From assembly GCA_017513625.1 (NCBI GenBank), contig JAFXEW010000070.1, positions 1-57,258 of the forward strand: 57,258 nt of DNA. Reading direction: 5' to 3'. The stretch comes from Lachnospiraceae bacterium. Lineage in GTDB: Bacteria; Bacillota; Clostridia; Lachnospirales; Lachnospiraceae. The notes below the pieces were generated by a model, which saw only the letters and a list, made by a program, of their open reading frames with translations, had not been told where the DNA came from and did not search any database. Below are positions 1 through 8,341 of the stretch, piece by piece. The translations under genes and the position numbers were made by a program. Every line of letters begins with the position of its first letter. Position 1 is the stretch's first letter.

Positions 1-1125
1 CTGCGTGAGACCGGATTTTGCTCCGGTATCGAGAATTATTCCAGACATTTAAACGGTACACCGGCGGGGATGCCGCCCAAGACCCTGATGGATTATTTCG
101 GAGATGATTTTCTGATTATTATAGACGAGTCCCATATGACGGTGCCGCAGATAGGCGCCATGTATGCAGGAGACAGGTCCAGGAAGACTACCCTGGTGGA
201 CTATGGTTTTCGTCTGCCATCGGCCCTGGATAACCGGCCCCTAAGCTTTGGTGAGTTTGAGGAGCATATTGACCAGATGCTCTTTGTGTCGGCGACACCG
301 GCAGGGTATGAAGAAGAGCACGAGCTCCTGCGTGCGGAGCAGATTATCAGACCTACGGGACTTTTGGATCCTCATGTGGACGTACGTCCCGTGGAAGGGC
401 AGATTGATGACCTTCTTGCAGAGGTCAGGAGAGAGATAGAAAAGAAAAATAAAGTGCTGGTAACTACGCTGACCAAACGTATGGCGGAGGATCTGACGGA
501 CTATATGCGTGAGGTGGGCATACGGGTCAAATACCTGCATTCGGATATAGATACACTGGAACGTGCACAGATTATCAGGGATATGCGACTGGATGTTTTT
601 GATGTACTGGTGGGTATTAACCTGCTTAGGGAGGGTCTGGATATTCCAGAGATTGCCCTGGTGGCAATATTGGATGCGGATAAGGAAGGATTCTTGCGCA
701 GCAGTACATCCCTGATACAGACCATAGGCCGTGCGGCACGAAATGCGGACGGTCATGTAATCATGTATGCGGATGTGATTACGGATTCTATGCGTAGTGC
801 CTTAGAGGAGACCAATCGTCGCCGTGATTTGCAGGAGAAATACAACGAACAGCACGGGATTACGCCTCAGACGGTGCGCAAGGCAGTACGGGATCTGATC
901 AGTATATCCAAGACTATTGCACAGGAAGAGATGCGGTTTGAAAAGGATCCGGAATCCATGAGCAGAAAGGAACTGGAAAAGCTTATTGCAGATGTGCAAA
1001 AGAAGATGCAAAAGGCGGCAGCAGAGCTGAACTTCGAAGCAGCGGCGGAGCTGCGTGACAAGATGCTGGAGTTAAAGACCAGGCTGCAGGAATTGGAAGC
1101 AGAGCAGAGTAAAAAGAAGAAATAG
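1..1125 (+). CDS. uvrB: UvrABC system protein B, C-terminal part (5' end outside window)
   Basis: This is the damage-verification helicase of nucleotide excision repair, acting with UvrA and UvrC. The reading frame is open from base 1, so 374 codons are visible and roughly the first 40% is missing. Visible motifs are the DEAD-like box (IIIDESH, about residues 40-46), the SATPAGYE helicase motif (about 97), the REGLDIPE motif V and QTIGRAARN motif VI of the C-terminal RecA-like domain. A C-terminal UVR domain (ELEKL...[17 protein letters not shown]) normally contacts UvrC. The protein ends in a lysine run. uvrA follows after 54 bp in the same direction, the usual uvrB-uvrA arrangement, so co-transcription is likely. 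The identification is secure; only the start is unseen. Confidence 0.97.
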   Translation: MRETGFCSGIENYSRHLNGTPAGMPPKTLMDYFGDDFLIIIDESHMTVPQIGAMYAGDRSRKTTLVDYGFRLPSALDNRPLSFGEFEEHIDQMLFVSATPAGYEEEHELLRAEQIIRPTGLLDPHVDVRPVEGQIDDLLAEVRREIEKKNKVLVTTLTKRMAEDLTDYMREVGIRVKYLHSDIDTLERAQIIRDMRLDVFDVLVGINLLREGLDIPEIALVAILDADKEGFLRSSTSLIQTIGRAARNADGHVIMYADVITDSMRSALEETNRRRDLQEKYNEQHGITPQTVRKAVRDLISISKTIAQEEMRFEKDPESMSRKELEKLIADVQKKMQKAAAELNFEAAAELRDKMLELKTRLQELEAEQSKKKK

Positions 1126-1179
1126 AGCAGGAAAGGCAAAAGGAGCGGTGTTAAGGACCGGTCCCTAAGAGGCAGAAGT

Positions 1180-4029
1180 ATGACTGATACCCAAAAGATG
1201 CGCCCACGGCAATATATCAGAGTGCGCGGAGCGCAGGAACATAATTTGAAAAATTTAGATGTAGATATTCCCAGGAATGAGTTGGTGGTTCTGACAGGCA
1301 TGTCAGGTTCCGGCAAGTCCTCCCTGGCTTTTGATACCATTTATGCAGAAGGACAAAGGAGGTATATGGAGTCTCTTTCTTCTTATGCGAGAATGTTTTT
1401 GGGACAGATGGAAAAGCCCAATGTGGACAAGATAGAGGGACTTTCTCCCGCTATTTCCATAGACCAGAAATCCACCAACAGGAACCCACGTTCCACCGTA
1501 GGAACGGTTACGGAAATCTATGATTATTTCAGACTGTTGTATGCACGTATCGGTATTCCTCATTGCCCGGAATGCGGACGTGAGATTTCCAAGCAGACGG
1601 TGGACCAGATGGTGGACCATATCATGGAATTGGAAGAGGGCAGCCGCATCCAGCTGTTGGCGCCTGTTGTCAGAGGCCGTAAAGGCGAGCATGCAAAGGT
1701 ATTGGACCGCGCCAAGAGAAGCGGTTATGTCCGTGTGCGGATAGACGGCAGCATGTATGAGCTTTCGGAAGAGATTTCCCTGGATAAAAATATTAAACAT
1801 AATATTGATATCATTGTGGACCGTCTGGTGGTAAAAGAGGGGATTGAGCGCCGTCTGGCTGATTCTATCGAAAATGTGCTGGAGTTAGCGGAAGGTTTGC
1901 TTGTGGTGGACGTTATCGGCGGAGAGCCCCTGAACTTCAGCCAGAGCTTTTCATGTCCCGATTGCGGTGTCAGCGTCAGTGAAGTGGAGCCCAGAAGCTT
2001 TTCTTTTAATAATCCCTTCGGTGCCTGTCCTGTTTGTGTGGGTTTGGGATATAAGATGGAGTTTGATGAAGACCTGATGATACCTGATAAAAGGCTGAGT
2101 ATCAATGAAGGTGCTATTACGGTAATCGGGTGGCAGTCCTGTAATGCCAAGGGGAGCTTTTCCAATGCCACATTACAGGCTTTGTGCAAGGAATACGGAT
2201 TTGATTTGGACACACCTTTTCAGGATTACCCCAAGAAGATTCAGGATATTATTTTACGTGGTACCAATGGTAAAACCGTGGATGTGTATTATGAAGGCCA
2301 ACGTGGGAAAGGTGTATACCCCACTGCCTTTGAAGGTCTGATTCAGAATGTACAGCGCAGATACAGGGAGACCTATTCGGAGACTGCCAAGGCTGAATAT
2401 GAAGCATTTATGCGCATTACACCCTGTAATGAATGTAAGGGAATGCGTCTGAAGAAGGAAGCTCTTGCGGTAACCGTATGCGATAAAAATATTTATGAGA
2501 TTACTTCTATGTCTATCGGAAGTCTCCATTCCTACCTTCAAAATATGGAACTGACAAGACAGCAACATCTCATCGGGGACCAGATATTAAAGGAAATTGC
2601 TGCCAGAGTGGGATTTTTGATGAATGTGGGATTGGATTACCTGTCCCTTTCCAGAGCTACCGGTACTTTATCCGGCGGAGAGGCCCAGCGAATCCGACTG
2701 GCTACCCAGATTGGTTCCGGTTTGGTGGGAGTATGCTATATATTGGATGAACCCAGTATCGGTCTCCACCAGAGGGACAATGATAAACTGCTGGATACCT
2801 TAAAGAATCTCAGAGACCTTGGCAATACGCTGATTGTAGTAGAGCATGACGAAGACACCATGCTGGCAGCGGACTATATCGTGGATATCGGTCCCGGTGC
2901 GGGAAGCCATGGCGGAGAAGTTATCGCCTGCGGTACGGCAGAAGAAATCATGCAGGTGGAGGAATCTGTTACCGGTCAGTATCTCAGCGGCAAAAAGAGT
3001 ATACCGGTACCGGACAAACGTCGTCAGCCTACCGGATATCTCCATGTCTTAGGTGCGGCTGAGAATAATCTGAAAAATATTGATGTAGACATTCCGTTAG
3101 GTGTATTTACGTGTGTGACAGGTGTGTCAGGTTCCGGTAAGAGTTCATTGGTGAACGAGATTTTGCATAAGCGTCTGGCAAAGGAACTGAACAGGGCCAG
3201 ATGTATTCCCGGAAAGCATAAAGATATTCAGGGAATGGAGCAGCTTGATAAGGTAATCGATATAGATCAGTCGCCCATCGGCAGAACACCCCGTTCCAAT
3301 CCGGCTACTTATACCGGCGTTTTTGACCAGATACGTGATCTGTTTGCGGCTACGCCGGACGCTAAAGCCAAAGGCTACAGCAAGGGGCGTTTCAGCTTTA
3401 ATGTGAAAGGGGGCAGATGTGAGGCCTGTTCCGGCGACGGTATCCTGAAGATAGAAATGCACTTTTTGCCGGATGTGTACGTGCCCTGTGAAGTCTGCGG
3501 CGGCAAACGTTATAACAGGGAAACACTGGATGTTAAATACAAAGGCAAAAATATATTTGATGTACTGGATATGACTGTGGAGGAGGCGGTAAGCTTTTTT
3601 GAGGCCATTCCTTCCATCCGGAATAAAATGCAGACTATGTATGATGTAGGGTTGTCCTATATTAAGTTGGGACAGCCTTCTACCACACTTTCTGGAGGAG
3701 AAGCCCAGCGTATTAAGCTGGCTACGGAGCTGAGCCGCAGAAGCACGGGACGCACCATTTACATTTTAGATGAACCTACTACAGGTCTTCATTTTGCGGA
3801 TGTGCATAAGCTGGTGGAAATATTGCAGAGACTGGCTGACGGGGGCAATTCCGTGGTGGTCATCGAGCACAATCTGGATGTGATTAAAACAGCGGACTAT
3901 ATCTTGGATATCGGCCCCGAGGGCGGAGACAGAGGCGGTACTGTTATTGCACAGGGCACGCCGGAGGAAGTGGCAGAGAATCCAAAGTCCTATACCGGTA
4001 TTTATGTAAAGAGGATGTTGAATAAATAA
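1180..4029 (+). CDS. uvrA: UvrABC system protein A (excinuclease ATPase)
   Basis: UvrA is the damage-sensing ATPase dimer that loads UvrB onto DNA. The 949-residue length is normal for the family. Two ABC ATPase units are visible: Walker A GMSGSGKS near residue 40 and GVSGSGKS near 648, with signature motifs [12 protein letters not shown] (about 497) and [12 protein letters not shown] (about 838), each followed by ILDEP. Cysteine pairs CPECG (about 129), CPDCG/CPVC (about 260-285) and CEAC/CEVC (about 748-772) are the zinc modules. The ribosome binding site before the ATG is weak, which suggests translation coupled to uvrB. No frameshift or missing key residue was seen. Confidence 0.97.
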   Translation: MTDTQKMRPRQYIRVRGAQEHNLKNLDVDIPRNELVVLTGMSGSGKSSLAFDTIYAEGQRRYMESLSSYARMFLGQMEKPNVDKIEGLSPAISIDQKSTNRNPRSTVGTVTEIYDYFRLLYARIGIPHCPECGREISKQTVDQMVDHIMELEEGSRIQLLAPVVRGRKGEHAKVLDRAKRSGYVRVRIDGSMYELSEEISLDKNIKHNIDIIVDRLVVKEGIERRLADSIENVLELAEGLLVVDVIGGEPLNFSQSFSCPDCGVSVSEVEPRSFSFNNPFGACPVCVGLGYKMEFDEDLMIPDKRLSINEGAITVIGWQSCNAKGSFSNATLQALCKEYGFDLDTPFQDYPKKIQDIILRGTNGKTVDVYYEGQRGKGVYPTAFEGLIQNVQRRYRETYSETAKAEYEAFMRITPCNECKGMRLKKEALAVTVCDKNIYEITSMSIGSLHSYLQNMELTRQQHLIGDQILKEIAARVGFLMNVGLDYLSLSRATGTLSGGEAQRIRLATQIGSGLVGVCYILDEPSIGLHQRDNDKLLDTLKNLRDLGNTLIVVEHDEDTMLAADYIVDIGPGAGSHGGEVIACGTAEEIMQVEESVTGQYLSGKKSIPVPDKRRQPTGYLHVLGAAENNLKNIDVDIPLGVFTCVTGVSGSGKSSLVNEILHKRLAKELNRARCIPGKHKDIQGMEQLDKVIDIDQSPIGRTPRSNPATYTGVFDQIRDLFAATPDAKAKGYSKGRFSFNVKGGRCEACSGDGILKIEMHFLPDVYVPCEVCGGKRYNRETLDVKYKGKNIFDVLDMTVEEAVSFFEAIPSIRNKMQTMYDVGLSYIKLGQPSTTLSGGEAQRIKLATELSRRSTGRTIYILDEPTTGLHFADVHKLVEILQRLADGGNSVVVIEHNLDVIKTADYILDIGPEGGDRGGTVIAQGTPEEVAENPKSYTGIYVKRMLNK

Positions 4030-4071
4030 TTACAGATGCATTGAAGAGACTGTTATACGGAGAGAAAATTT

Positions 4072-4335
4072 ATGCGAAGATCATTTGATACAGGCAAAAT
4101 ACATTATACAGAGGAGCAGCAGAAAGCTCTTTTGGATGCCATTCACAGCTTCTTTTATGAGGAATATGAGGAGGAAACGGGGATTATCAAACAGCAGAGG
4201 ATTCTGGAGTTTTTTACGGAGGAATTGGCAGGAATAGTGTATAATAAGGCCCTGGACGATGCCATGAGGCTGATTAAGAGACAGCAGGACGATTTAGAGG
4301 CTGATTTTTATTCCCTATACAAGGAAGTCAGATAA
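4072..4335 (+). CDS. DUF2164 family small protein
   Basis: An 87-residue, mainly helical and acidic protein. The pattern of hydrophobic residues, with LEFFTEELAGIVYNKALDDA in the middle, matches the DUF2164 family, whose function is unknown. It has no signal peptide or membrane segment, so it should be cytoplasmic. A GGAGAG ribosome binding site lies 8 bases before the ATG. It follows uvrA by 42 bp on the same strand and may share its transcript. A 27-bp perfect palindrome lies 31 bp downstream. I am fairly sure of the family but can give no function. Confidence 0.75.
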   Translation: MRRSFDTGKIHYTEEQQKALLDAIHSFFYEEYEEETGIIKQQRILEFFTEELAGIVYNKALDDAMRLIKRQQDDLEADFYSLYKEVR

Positions 4336-4366
4336 GGACCGGGGCGGCGGAGCCACACATGTTATT

Positions 4367-4431
4367 AAGTCAGTCCCCCGCCTTCCCACGCATCCGGCGG
4401 CAGAATGCGTGGGAAGGCGGGGGACTGACTT
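4367..4431. repeat. 27-bp perfect inverted repeat with 11-base loop
   Basis: Bases 4367-4393 and 4405-4431 are exact reverse complements (arms begin AAGTCAGTCCCCCG and end in the mirror sequence), separated by 11 bases. The stem is GC-rich and sits between the converging DUF2164 and DUF3892 genes. Neither strand has a run of T after the stem, so it is not a classic intrinsic terminator, though such a hairpin could still stop or protect transcripts. It could also be a copy of a dispersed palindromic element. Confidence 0.85.
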
Positions 4432-4489
4432 GCTGATGCCGGTGGTTCACTTCTTGACCAATGCAGTTTGCAAGGGTGATGTCTTTGTC

Positions 4490-4789
4490 TTAACCGCTGA
4501 CGGAAGGGAGATTGCCCAGATTGTTATTTTCCGTGCCGTCAGGAAGGGATTTCAGGTATTCGCTGTCCTTGCGGTGCGCGATACCGACGCCTTTGATATT
4601 GCCTGCTTTAGCCATGGAAACGCCCTCCTCTTTGGATACGGTATTTCCGTCGGAAAGCTGATAGCCGGTGATGCGGCCGCCGGATTTTACCAGTCCGACG
4701 ATTTCTTTGGCATCTGACTTGGCTTCAGGCACATCATCCAGTGCTGCATAGGCCAGTTCGGCTCCTAATTCTTTTTTGTCAGTGTTCAT
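4490..4789 (-). CDS. DUF3892 domain-containing small protein
   Basis: A 99-residue soluble protein on the minus strand. Residues 28-70 carry the pattern of the DUF3892 family: a Lys-Ser-Gly-Gly-Arg-Ile turn, then a polar strand ending in DGNTVSKEEGVSMAKAG, then a short Gly-rich strand. The function of the family is unknown. The AAGGAGC ribosome binding site is 5 bases from the ATG and clearly sets the start. It is convergent with the uvr genes across the large palindrome, and divergent from the mreB-flagellar operon. The acidic C-terminal tail looks disordered. Confidence 0.7.
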   Translation of the reverse strand: MNTDKKELGAELAYAALDDVPEAKSDAKEIVGLVKSGGRITGYQLSDGNTVSKEEGVSMAKAGNIKGVGIAHRKDSEYLKSLPDGTENNNLGNLPSVSG

Positions 4790-4920
4790 ATTAAGCTCCT
4801 TAAGATATGATATATTGTGATATAAAGTTACCTATATAGTATTGGGAACTCTGCCAATTCTATACATGATGAAACCGGAACGTTTGGAAGGATAAATATT
4901 GTAAAAATTACGAAAGGGGC

Positions 4921-4947
4921 TAAAGTATTTCCGGCTTTAGCCGATAT
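4921..4947 (+). promoter_or_regulatory. Sigma-D (FliA-type) flagellar promoter
   Basis: TAAA at 4921-4924, a 15-base spacer, then GCCGATAT at 4940-4947. This equals the Bacillus subtilis sigma-D consensus (TAAA, 14-16 bases, GCCGATAT). It points at the mreB/mbl-flhO-flhP-flgJ genes, and in Bacillus the flhO-flhP genes are sigma-D dependent. The promoter would give a leader of about 220 bases. A short inverted repeat (GGCTAAAG at 4918-4925, CTTTAGCC at 4935-4942) overlaps it. Confidence 0.8.
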
Positions 4948-4979
4948 AAAAGGTAACCCCCTTTTTAATGAGAAGCACG

Positions 4980-5018
4980 GACGCAGATGAGAAACAAGGA
5001 TGTTTCCCGGTCTGCGTC
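4980..5018 (+). other. Nested hairpin in the mreB leader
   Basis: GACGCAGA (4980-4987) pairs with TCTGCGTC (5011-5018), and inside this GAAAC (4991-4995) pairs with GTTTC (5002-5006) around a six-base loop. It would lie in the 5' leader of a transcript from the sigma-D promoter. There is no T run after it, so it is not a terminator. I could not match it to a known riboswitch. Confidence 0.5.
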
Positions 5019-5116
5019 TGCTTGCATATATGGGGAAAGTAAGTGTAGGCATAAAAATTTACAAATTCGTAATAATTTTTTTGAGAAAATAACTATGAAA
5101 TTTCCGCTGTTTCAGT

Positions 5117-5122
5117 TATAAT
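5117..5122 (+). promoter_or_regulatory. Possible vegetative -10 box before the mreB homolog
   Basis: A perfect TATAAT at 5117-5122, 52 bases before the start codon. No convincing -35 box is found 16-18 bases upstream and there is no TG extension, so it is a weak call. It could give the shape gene a basal transcript independent of sigma-D. Confidence 0.4.
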
Positions 5123-5174
5123 GTACTTTGTATGATTTCGCTTATATATACCAGTGGAAAGGGGTATTTGATTT

Positions 5175-6164
5175 ATGCAGTGTACAGATATTGGAATAGA
5201 CTTGGGTACAGCAAGTATTTTGGTTTACATCAGAGGAAAGGGCGTAGTATTAAAAGAGCCCTCTGTAGTGGCTTTTGATAGAGATACGGATAAGATTAAG
5301 GCAATCGGAGAGGATGCGCGTCTGATGCTGGGTAGAACACCCGGTAATATCGTGGCAGTACGTCCCCTTCGTCAGGGTGTTATCTCTGATTATACCGTAA
5401 CTGAAAAGATGATGAAGTATTTCATCCAGAAAGCATTGGGCAGAAGAAGCTTTCGTAAGCCCCGCATCGCTGTGTGCGTGCCCAGTGGAGTAACAGAAGT
5501 AGAGAAAAAGGCTGTAGAGGATGCTACCTATCAGGCAGGTGCCAGAGAAGTGGCTATTATCGAAGAACCCATTGCAGCAGCAATCGGTGCAGGAATTGAT
5601 ATTTCCAAGCCTTGCGGTAATATGATTGTGGATATCGGCGGCGGTACCTCCGATATAGCGGTAATTTCCCTGGGCGGTACGGTTGTCAGCGAATCCATCA
5701 AAGTGGCAGGTGATGACTTTGATGAGGCGATTGTACGTTATATGCGTAAGAAACATAATCTTCTGATTGGTGAGAGAACCGCAGAAGATATGAAGATAAA
5801 GATCGGATGTGCATTCAAGAGACCCGAAGTGGACACCATGGACTGCAGAGGCCGTAATCTGGTAACGGGTCTGCCTAAGACCGTAACCGTGACTTCCGAG
5901 GAAATGGAAGAAGCACTTCGTGAAATCACATCCCAGATTGTGGAAACCATTCACAGCGTATTGGAGAAGACTCCCCCTGAGCTTGCTGCGGATATCGCAG
6001 ACAGAGGTATCGTATTAACAGGCGGCGGCAGTCTCCTGCGCGGACTGGAAGATTTGATTTATGAAAAAACAGGTATTAATACCATGACTGCAGAGGATCC
6101 TATGACTGCAGTAGCAATCGGTACCGGTAAATATGTAGAGTTTCTGGCAGGCAACAGAGACTAG
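5175..6164 (+). CDS. mbl: MreB/Mbl family actin-like cell-shape protein
   Basis: A bacterial actin that organises lateral wall synthesis under the membrane. The 329-residue length is typical. The actin-fold motifs are in place: phosphate-1 loop IDLGTASILVY (about residue 9), phosphate-2 loop IVDIGGGTSDIAV (about 155), and the adenosine motif IVLTGGGSLLRG (about 280). The AAAGGGG ribosome binding site is 10 bases from the ATG. The two flagellar rod genes follow, exactly as in the Bacillus order mbl-flhO-flhP, so I use mbl, though mreB or mreBH cannot be excluded from one copy. Its location behind a sigma-D promoter suggests it is at least partly expressed with flagellar genes. Confidence 0.9.
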   Translation: MQCTDIGIDLGTASILVYIRGKGVVLKEPSVVAFDRDTDKIKAIGEDARLMLGRTPGNIVAVRPLRQGVISDYTVTEKMMKYFIQKALGRRSFRKPRIAVCVPSGVTEVEKKAVEDATYQAGAREVAIIEEPIAAAIGAGIDISKPCGNMIVDIGGGTSDIAVISLGGTVVSESIKVAGDDFDEAIVRYMRKKHNLLIGERTAEDMKIKIGCAFKRPEVDTMDCRGRNLVTGLPKTVTVTSEEMEEALREITSQIVETIHSVLEKTPPELAADIADRGIVLTGGGSLLRGLEDLIYEKTGINTMTAEDPMTAVAIGTGKYVEFLAGNRD

Positions 6165-6229
6165 TCCTTAGTAGAAAGTTTTAAGGTTGCATATGCAGAA
6201 TCCGTAATACACCAAAGAGGAGGAGCCGG

Positions 6230-7009
6230 ATGTTAAAAGGTCTATATACTGCTTATACAGGCATGATTAATGAACAGAACAGAATGGATGTAATGACCAA
6301 CAATCTGGCCAACGCCACCACTGTGGGATATAAAAAGGAAGGTGCGACCAGCCAGTCTTTTGACGATATTCTTACGGTAAAGATTAAGGATGCTTCTGTA
6401 GGTAGCAAGATTGCACAGGCAATCGGCATGAAAAATCCGGGTGTTAAGATAGGTGAGAATTATACCGATTTCACCCAGGGTTCCTTCAGGGTTACGAACA
6501 ATATATATGACCTGGCTTTGGAAGGAGAAGGCTTCTTTGCTGTTGAATTTAAAAACAAAGCAGGGGAGATTTCTACCAAGTACACCAGGGCAGGCCAGTT
6601 TGCACTGAATAAAGAAGGCTATCTGGTGACCCAGGACGGGGATTATGTATTAGATACAAACGGCAGACATATCAGACTGAATACACTGACAGACTCTTCG
6701 ATTTTGCCAGATGGCACTATCCAGCAGGATAAGCAGGCTGTGGCAAAGCTTCAGATTACGGATTTTGAGGATTATGATTATCTGGAAAAATACGGAGAAG
6801 CATATTATGAGCCTGTAGCCGGAGCTAAGACAAAGGAGTCACAGGCTTATGTGCGTTCCGGATATCTGGAGATGTCCAATGTGTCGGTGGTATCGGAGAT
6901 GGTTAATTTAATCAGCATCACCAGAGCATATGAGTCCAATCAAAAGATTTTGAAGACCTATGACAGTTCATTGGAAATTGCAGTGAACCAGTTAGGTAAG
7001 GTTCAGTAA
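6230..7009 (+). CDS. flhO: Flagellar basal-body rod protein, FlgF/FlhO type
   Basis: A 259-residue component of the flagellar rod in the cell envelope. The N-terminus (MLKGLYTAYTGM..., then NNLANATTVGYKK) is the conserved rod/hook N-terminal helix, and the C-terminus (NVSVVSEMVNLISITRAYESNQKI) is the matching C-terminal helix. The middle holds the FlgG-like D1 region (DLALEGEGFFAV). There is no signal peptide, as expected for type III-exported proteins. The AGAGGAGGAG ribosome binding site is strong. It lies between the mbl homolog and the second rod gene, matching Bacillus flhO. Confidence 0.9.
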   Translation: MLKGLYTAYTGMINEQNRMDVMTNNLANATTVGYKKEGATSQSFDDILTVKIKDASVGSKIAQAIGMKNPGVKIGENYTDFTQGSFRVTNNIYDLALEGEGFFAVEFKNKAGEISTKYTRAGQFALNKEGYLVTQDGDYVLDTNGRHIRLNTLTDSSILPDGTIQQDKQAVAKLQITDFEDYDYLEKYGEAYYEPVAGAKTKESQAYVRSGYLEMSNVSVVSEMVNLISITRAYESNQKILKTYDSSLEIAVNQLGKVQ

Positions 7010-7058
7010 CGGGACGTGATATTTACTACAGAGAAATCCAGAGAAAGGTGTGACGGAT

Positions 7059-7874
7059 ATGGTACGTAGCTTATGGACAGCGGCAACCGGAATGATTGCC
7101 CAGCAGACAAATGTAGACACAATAGCCAACAATCTGGCCAATGTGAATACTAACGGATATAAAACACAGGTGAATGAGTTTAAAAACCTGTTGTATCAGA
7201 ATATACAGACTAAGACCACCACGGCAAACGGTGAGCGTAAGCCCAGCAGTGCCCAGGTGGGACTGGGTGTAAGGAATGCTTCCATTACATCCATCTTTTC
7301 ACAGGGTAGTCTTTTGGCTACCGAGAATGACACTGCATTTGCCATTGACGGAAAGGGCTTCTTTTCCGTACAGGGTGAAGACGGGGAGACCTACTATACC
7401 AGAAACGGTAACTTCCAGTTTACATTGGGTACTGACGGCAATATGCTGGCTACCACGGAAGGCTTGCCGGTTTTGGATACAAAAGGACGTGCTATTATGC
7501 TGAGCAAAGAATATGTCATCAGCCAGATAACCGTAACAGAGGATGGTAACCTGTGTTACCCCGATGAGGCGAACAATCCACAGCCCATCGGTATCCAGAT
7601 AGGTGTTTTTCAGTTTAACAATCCTAACGGTCTCGAAAAGCTCAGTGAAAGCAGATACAGAACCACAGATGCCAGCGGTCAGCCTATTAATGAGGCTGAA
7701 AATGTTCATGTAGAGAAGAGCAATATTATCCAGGGTTATTTGGAGGGCTCCAATGTACAGGTAGTGGATGAAATGGTTAATATGATTGTGGCACAGCGTG
7801 CTTATGAATTGAATTCCAAGGCTATTACGGCTTCGGATGAAATGATGCAGCAGGCCAATAATCTGAGAAACTAA
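7059..7874 (+). CDS. flhP: Flagellar basal-body rod protein, FlgG/FlhP type
   Basis: A distal-rod protein of about 271 residues. It has the paired terminal helices of the family (MVRSLWTAATGM..., NNLANVNTNGYKTQ; and SNVQVVDEMVNMIVAQRAYELNSKAI) and a FAIDGKGFFSV strand in the middle. An in-frame GTG at 7050 is only 1 base from the GAGAAAGG ribosome binding site, whereas the ATG at 7059 is 10 bases away and gives the usual MVRSLW start, so I choose 7059. It follows flhO by about 50 bp and is about 70 bp from the rod-binding gene, forming one operon. Confidence 0.9.
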   Translation: MVRSLWTAATGMIAQQTNVDTIANNLANVNTNGYKTQVNEFKNLLYQNIQTKTTTANGERKPSSAQVGLGVRNASITSIFSQGSLLATENDTAFAIDGKGFFSVQGEDGETYYTRNGNFQFTLGTDGNMLATTEGLPVLDTKGRAIMLSKEYVISQITVTEDGNLCYPDEANNPQPIGIQIGVFQFNNPNGLEKLSESRYRTTDASGQPINEAENVHVEKSNIIQGYLEGSNVQVVDEMVNMIVAQRAYELNSKAITASDEMMQQANNLRN

Positions 7875-7943
7875 AAGTAATGTTTTTTGCCCGAAATGAC
7901 GGCTGAAACGTTCCTGCTTTTTGAAGGAAGGACAGTGAGTAGT

Positions 7944-8291
7944 ATGGATATAAACGGTATTTCTTCCATGTATGCTGATATGTATGCAACAGCTGCAGGG
8001 AAAGGCACCTCTAAGCTGGAGAATCAGCTTTCATCAGATTATTCCAAGGCTACTGATGAGGAATTGATGGATGTCTGCAAGGAATTTGAGGCATATTTTT
8101 TGGAACAGATGTTTAAAGAAATGCTGAAGACCATTCCTGAGAATGAAGAAAGTACAGGCTCTATGTCAAATATGATGGACTATTACAAGGACGAGATGGT
8201 TAAGAATATTGCCGCGGAGTCCACGGAAAGTAATGGTCTGGGACTGGCACAGATGTTGTATGAGCAGATGAAACGTAATTACGGAGTATAA
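7944..8291 (+). CDS. flgJ: Rod-binding protein (FlgJ N-terminal domain, no muramidase)
   Basis: A protein of about 115 residues matching the FlgJ N-terminal rod-binding domain: CKEFEAYFLEQMFKEMLKTIPE, then MMDYYKDEMVKNIAAES and GLGLAQMLYEQMKR. It would act as a chaperone or cap for rod assembly in the periplasm-like space. The peptidoglycan-hydrolase domain of the enterobacterial FlgJ is absent, as is usual in Gram-positives. The start is uncertain: ATG 7944 lies about 12 bases after GGAAGG, and an in-frame GTG at 7935 is also possible. It ends the sigma-D operon, with an intrinsic terminator 6 bases after the stop. Confidence 0.8.
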   Translation: MDINGISSMYADMYATAAGKGTSKLENQLSSDYSKATDEELMDVCKEFEAYFLEQMFKEMLKTIPENEESTGSMSNMMDYYKDEMVKNIAAESTESNGLGLAQMLYEQMKRNYGV

Positions 8292-8296
8292 ATTAG

Positions 8297-8321
8297 GGCT
8301 GCCTGAGAGGCAGCCTTTTTA
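8297..8321 (+). terminator. Intrinsic terminator after flgJ
   Basis: GGCTGCCT (8297-8304) pairs with AGGCAGCC (8308-8315) around a 3-base loop, followed by five T. It closes the mbl-flhO-flhP-flgJ operon and separates it from recD2. Confidence 0.9.
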
Positions 8322-8341
8322 TTGCGGGACAGGAAGGGAGT

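Larger units (their letters stand above)
4790..5174 (+). other. Intergenic control region upstream of the mreB-flagellar operon
   Basis: This 385-base gap holds no gene. It contains a sigma-D promoter match (4921-4947), a nested hairpin in the would-be leader (4980-5018) and a TATAAT box (5117-5122) about 55 bases before the mreB-like start codon. The sequence is AT-rich. The DUF3892 ribosome binding site lies at its left edge on the other strand. Confidence 0.7.

Noticed and set aside
867-1340. Minus-strand open frames across uvrB and uvrA
   Set aside because: They overlap conserved coding sequence of well-known proteins and have low-complexity Ser/Leu content typical of shadow frames.
4367-4431. 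The long palindrome as an intrinsic terminator
   Set aside because: No T run follows on either strand; kept as a repeat.
4978-4990. GGACGCAGA near 4979 as a second c-di-GMP riboswitch
   Set aside because: The CAAAC element, the P2 tetraloop stem and the AAAGC part of the core are missing.
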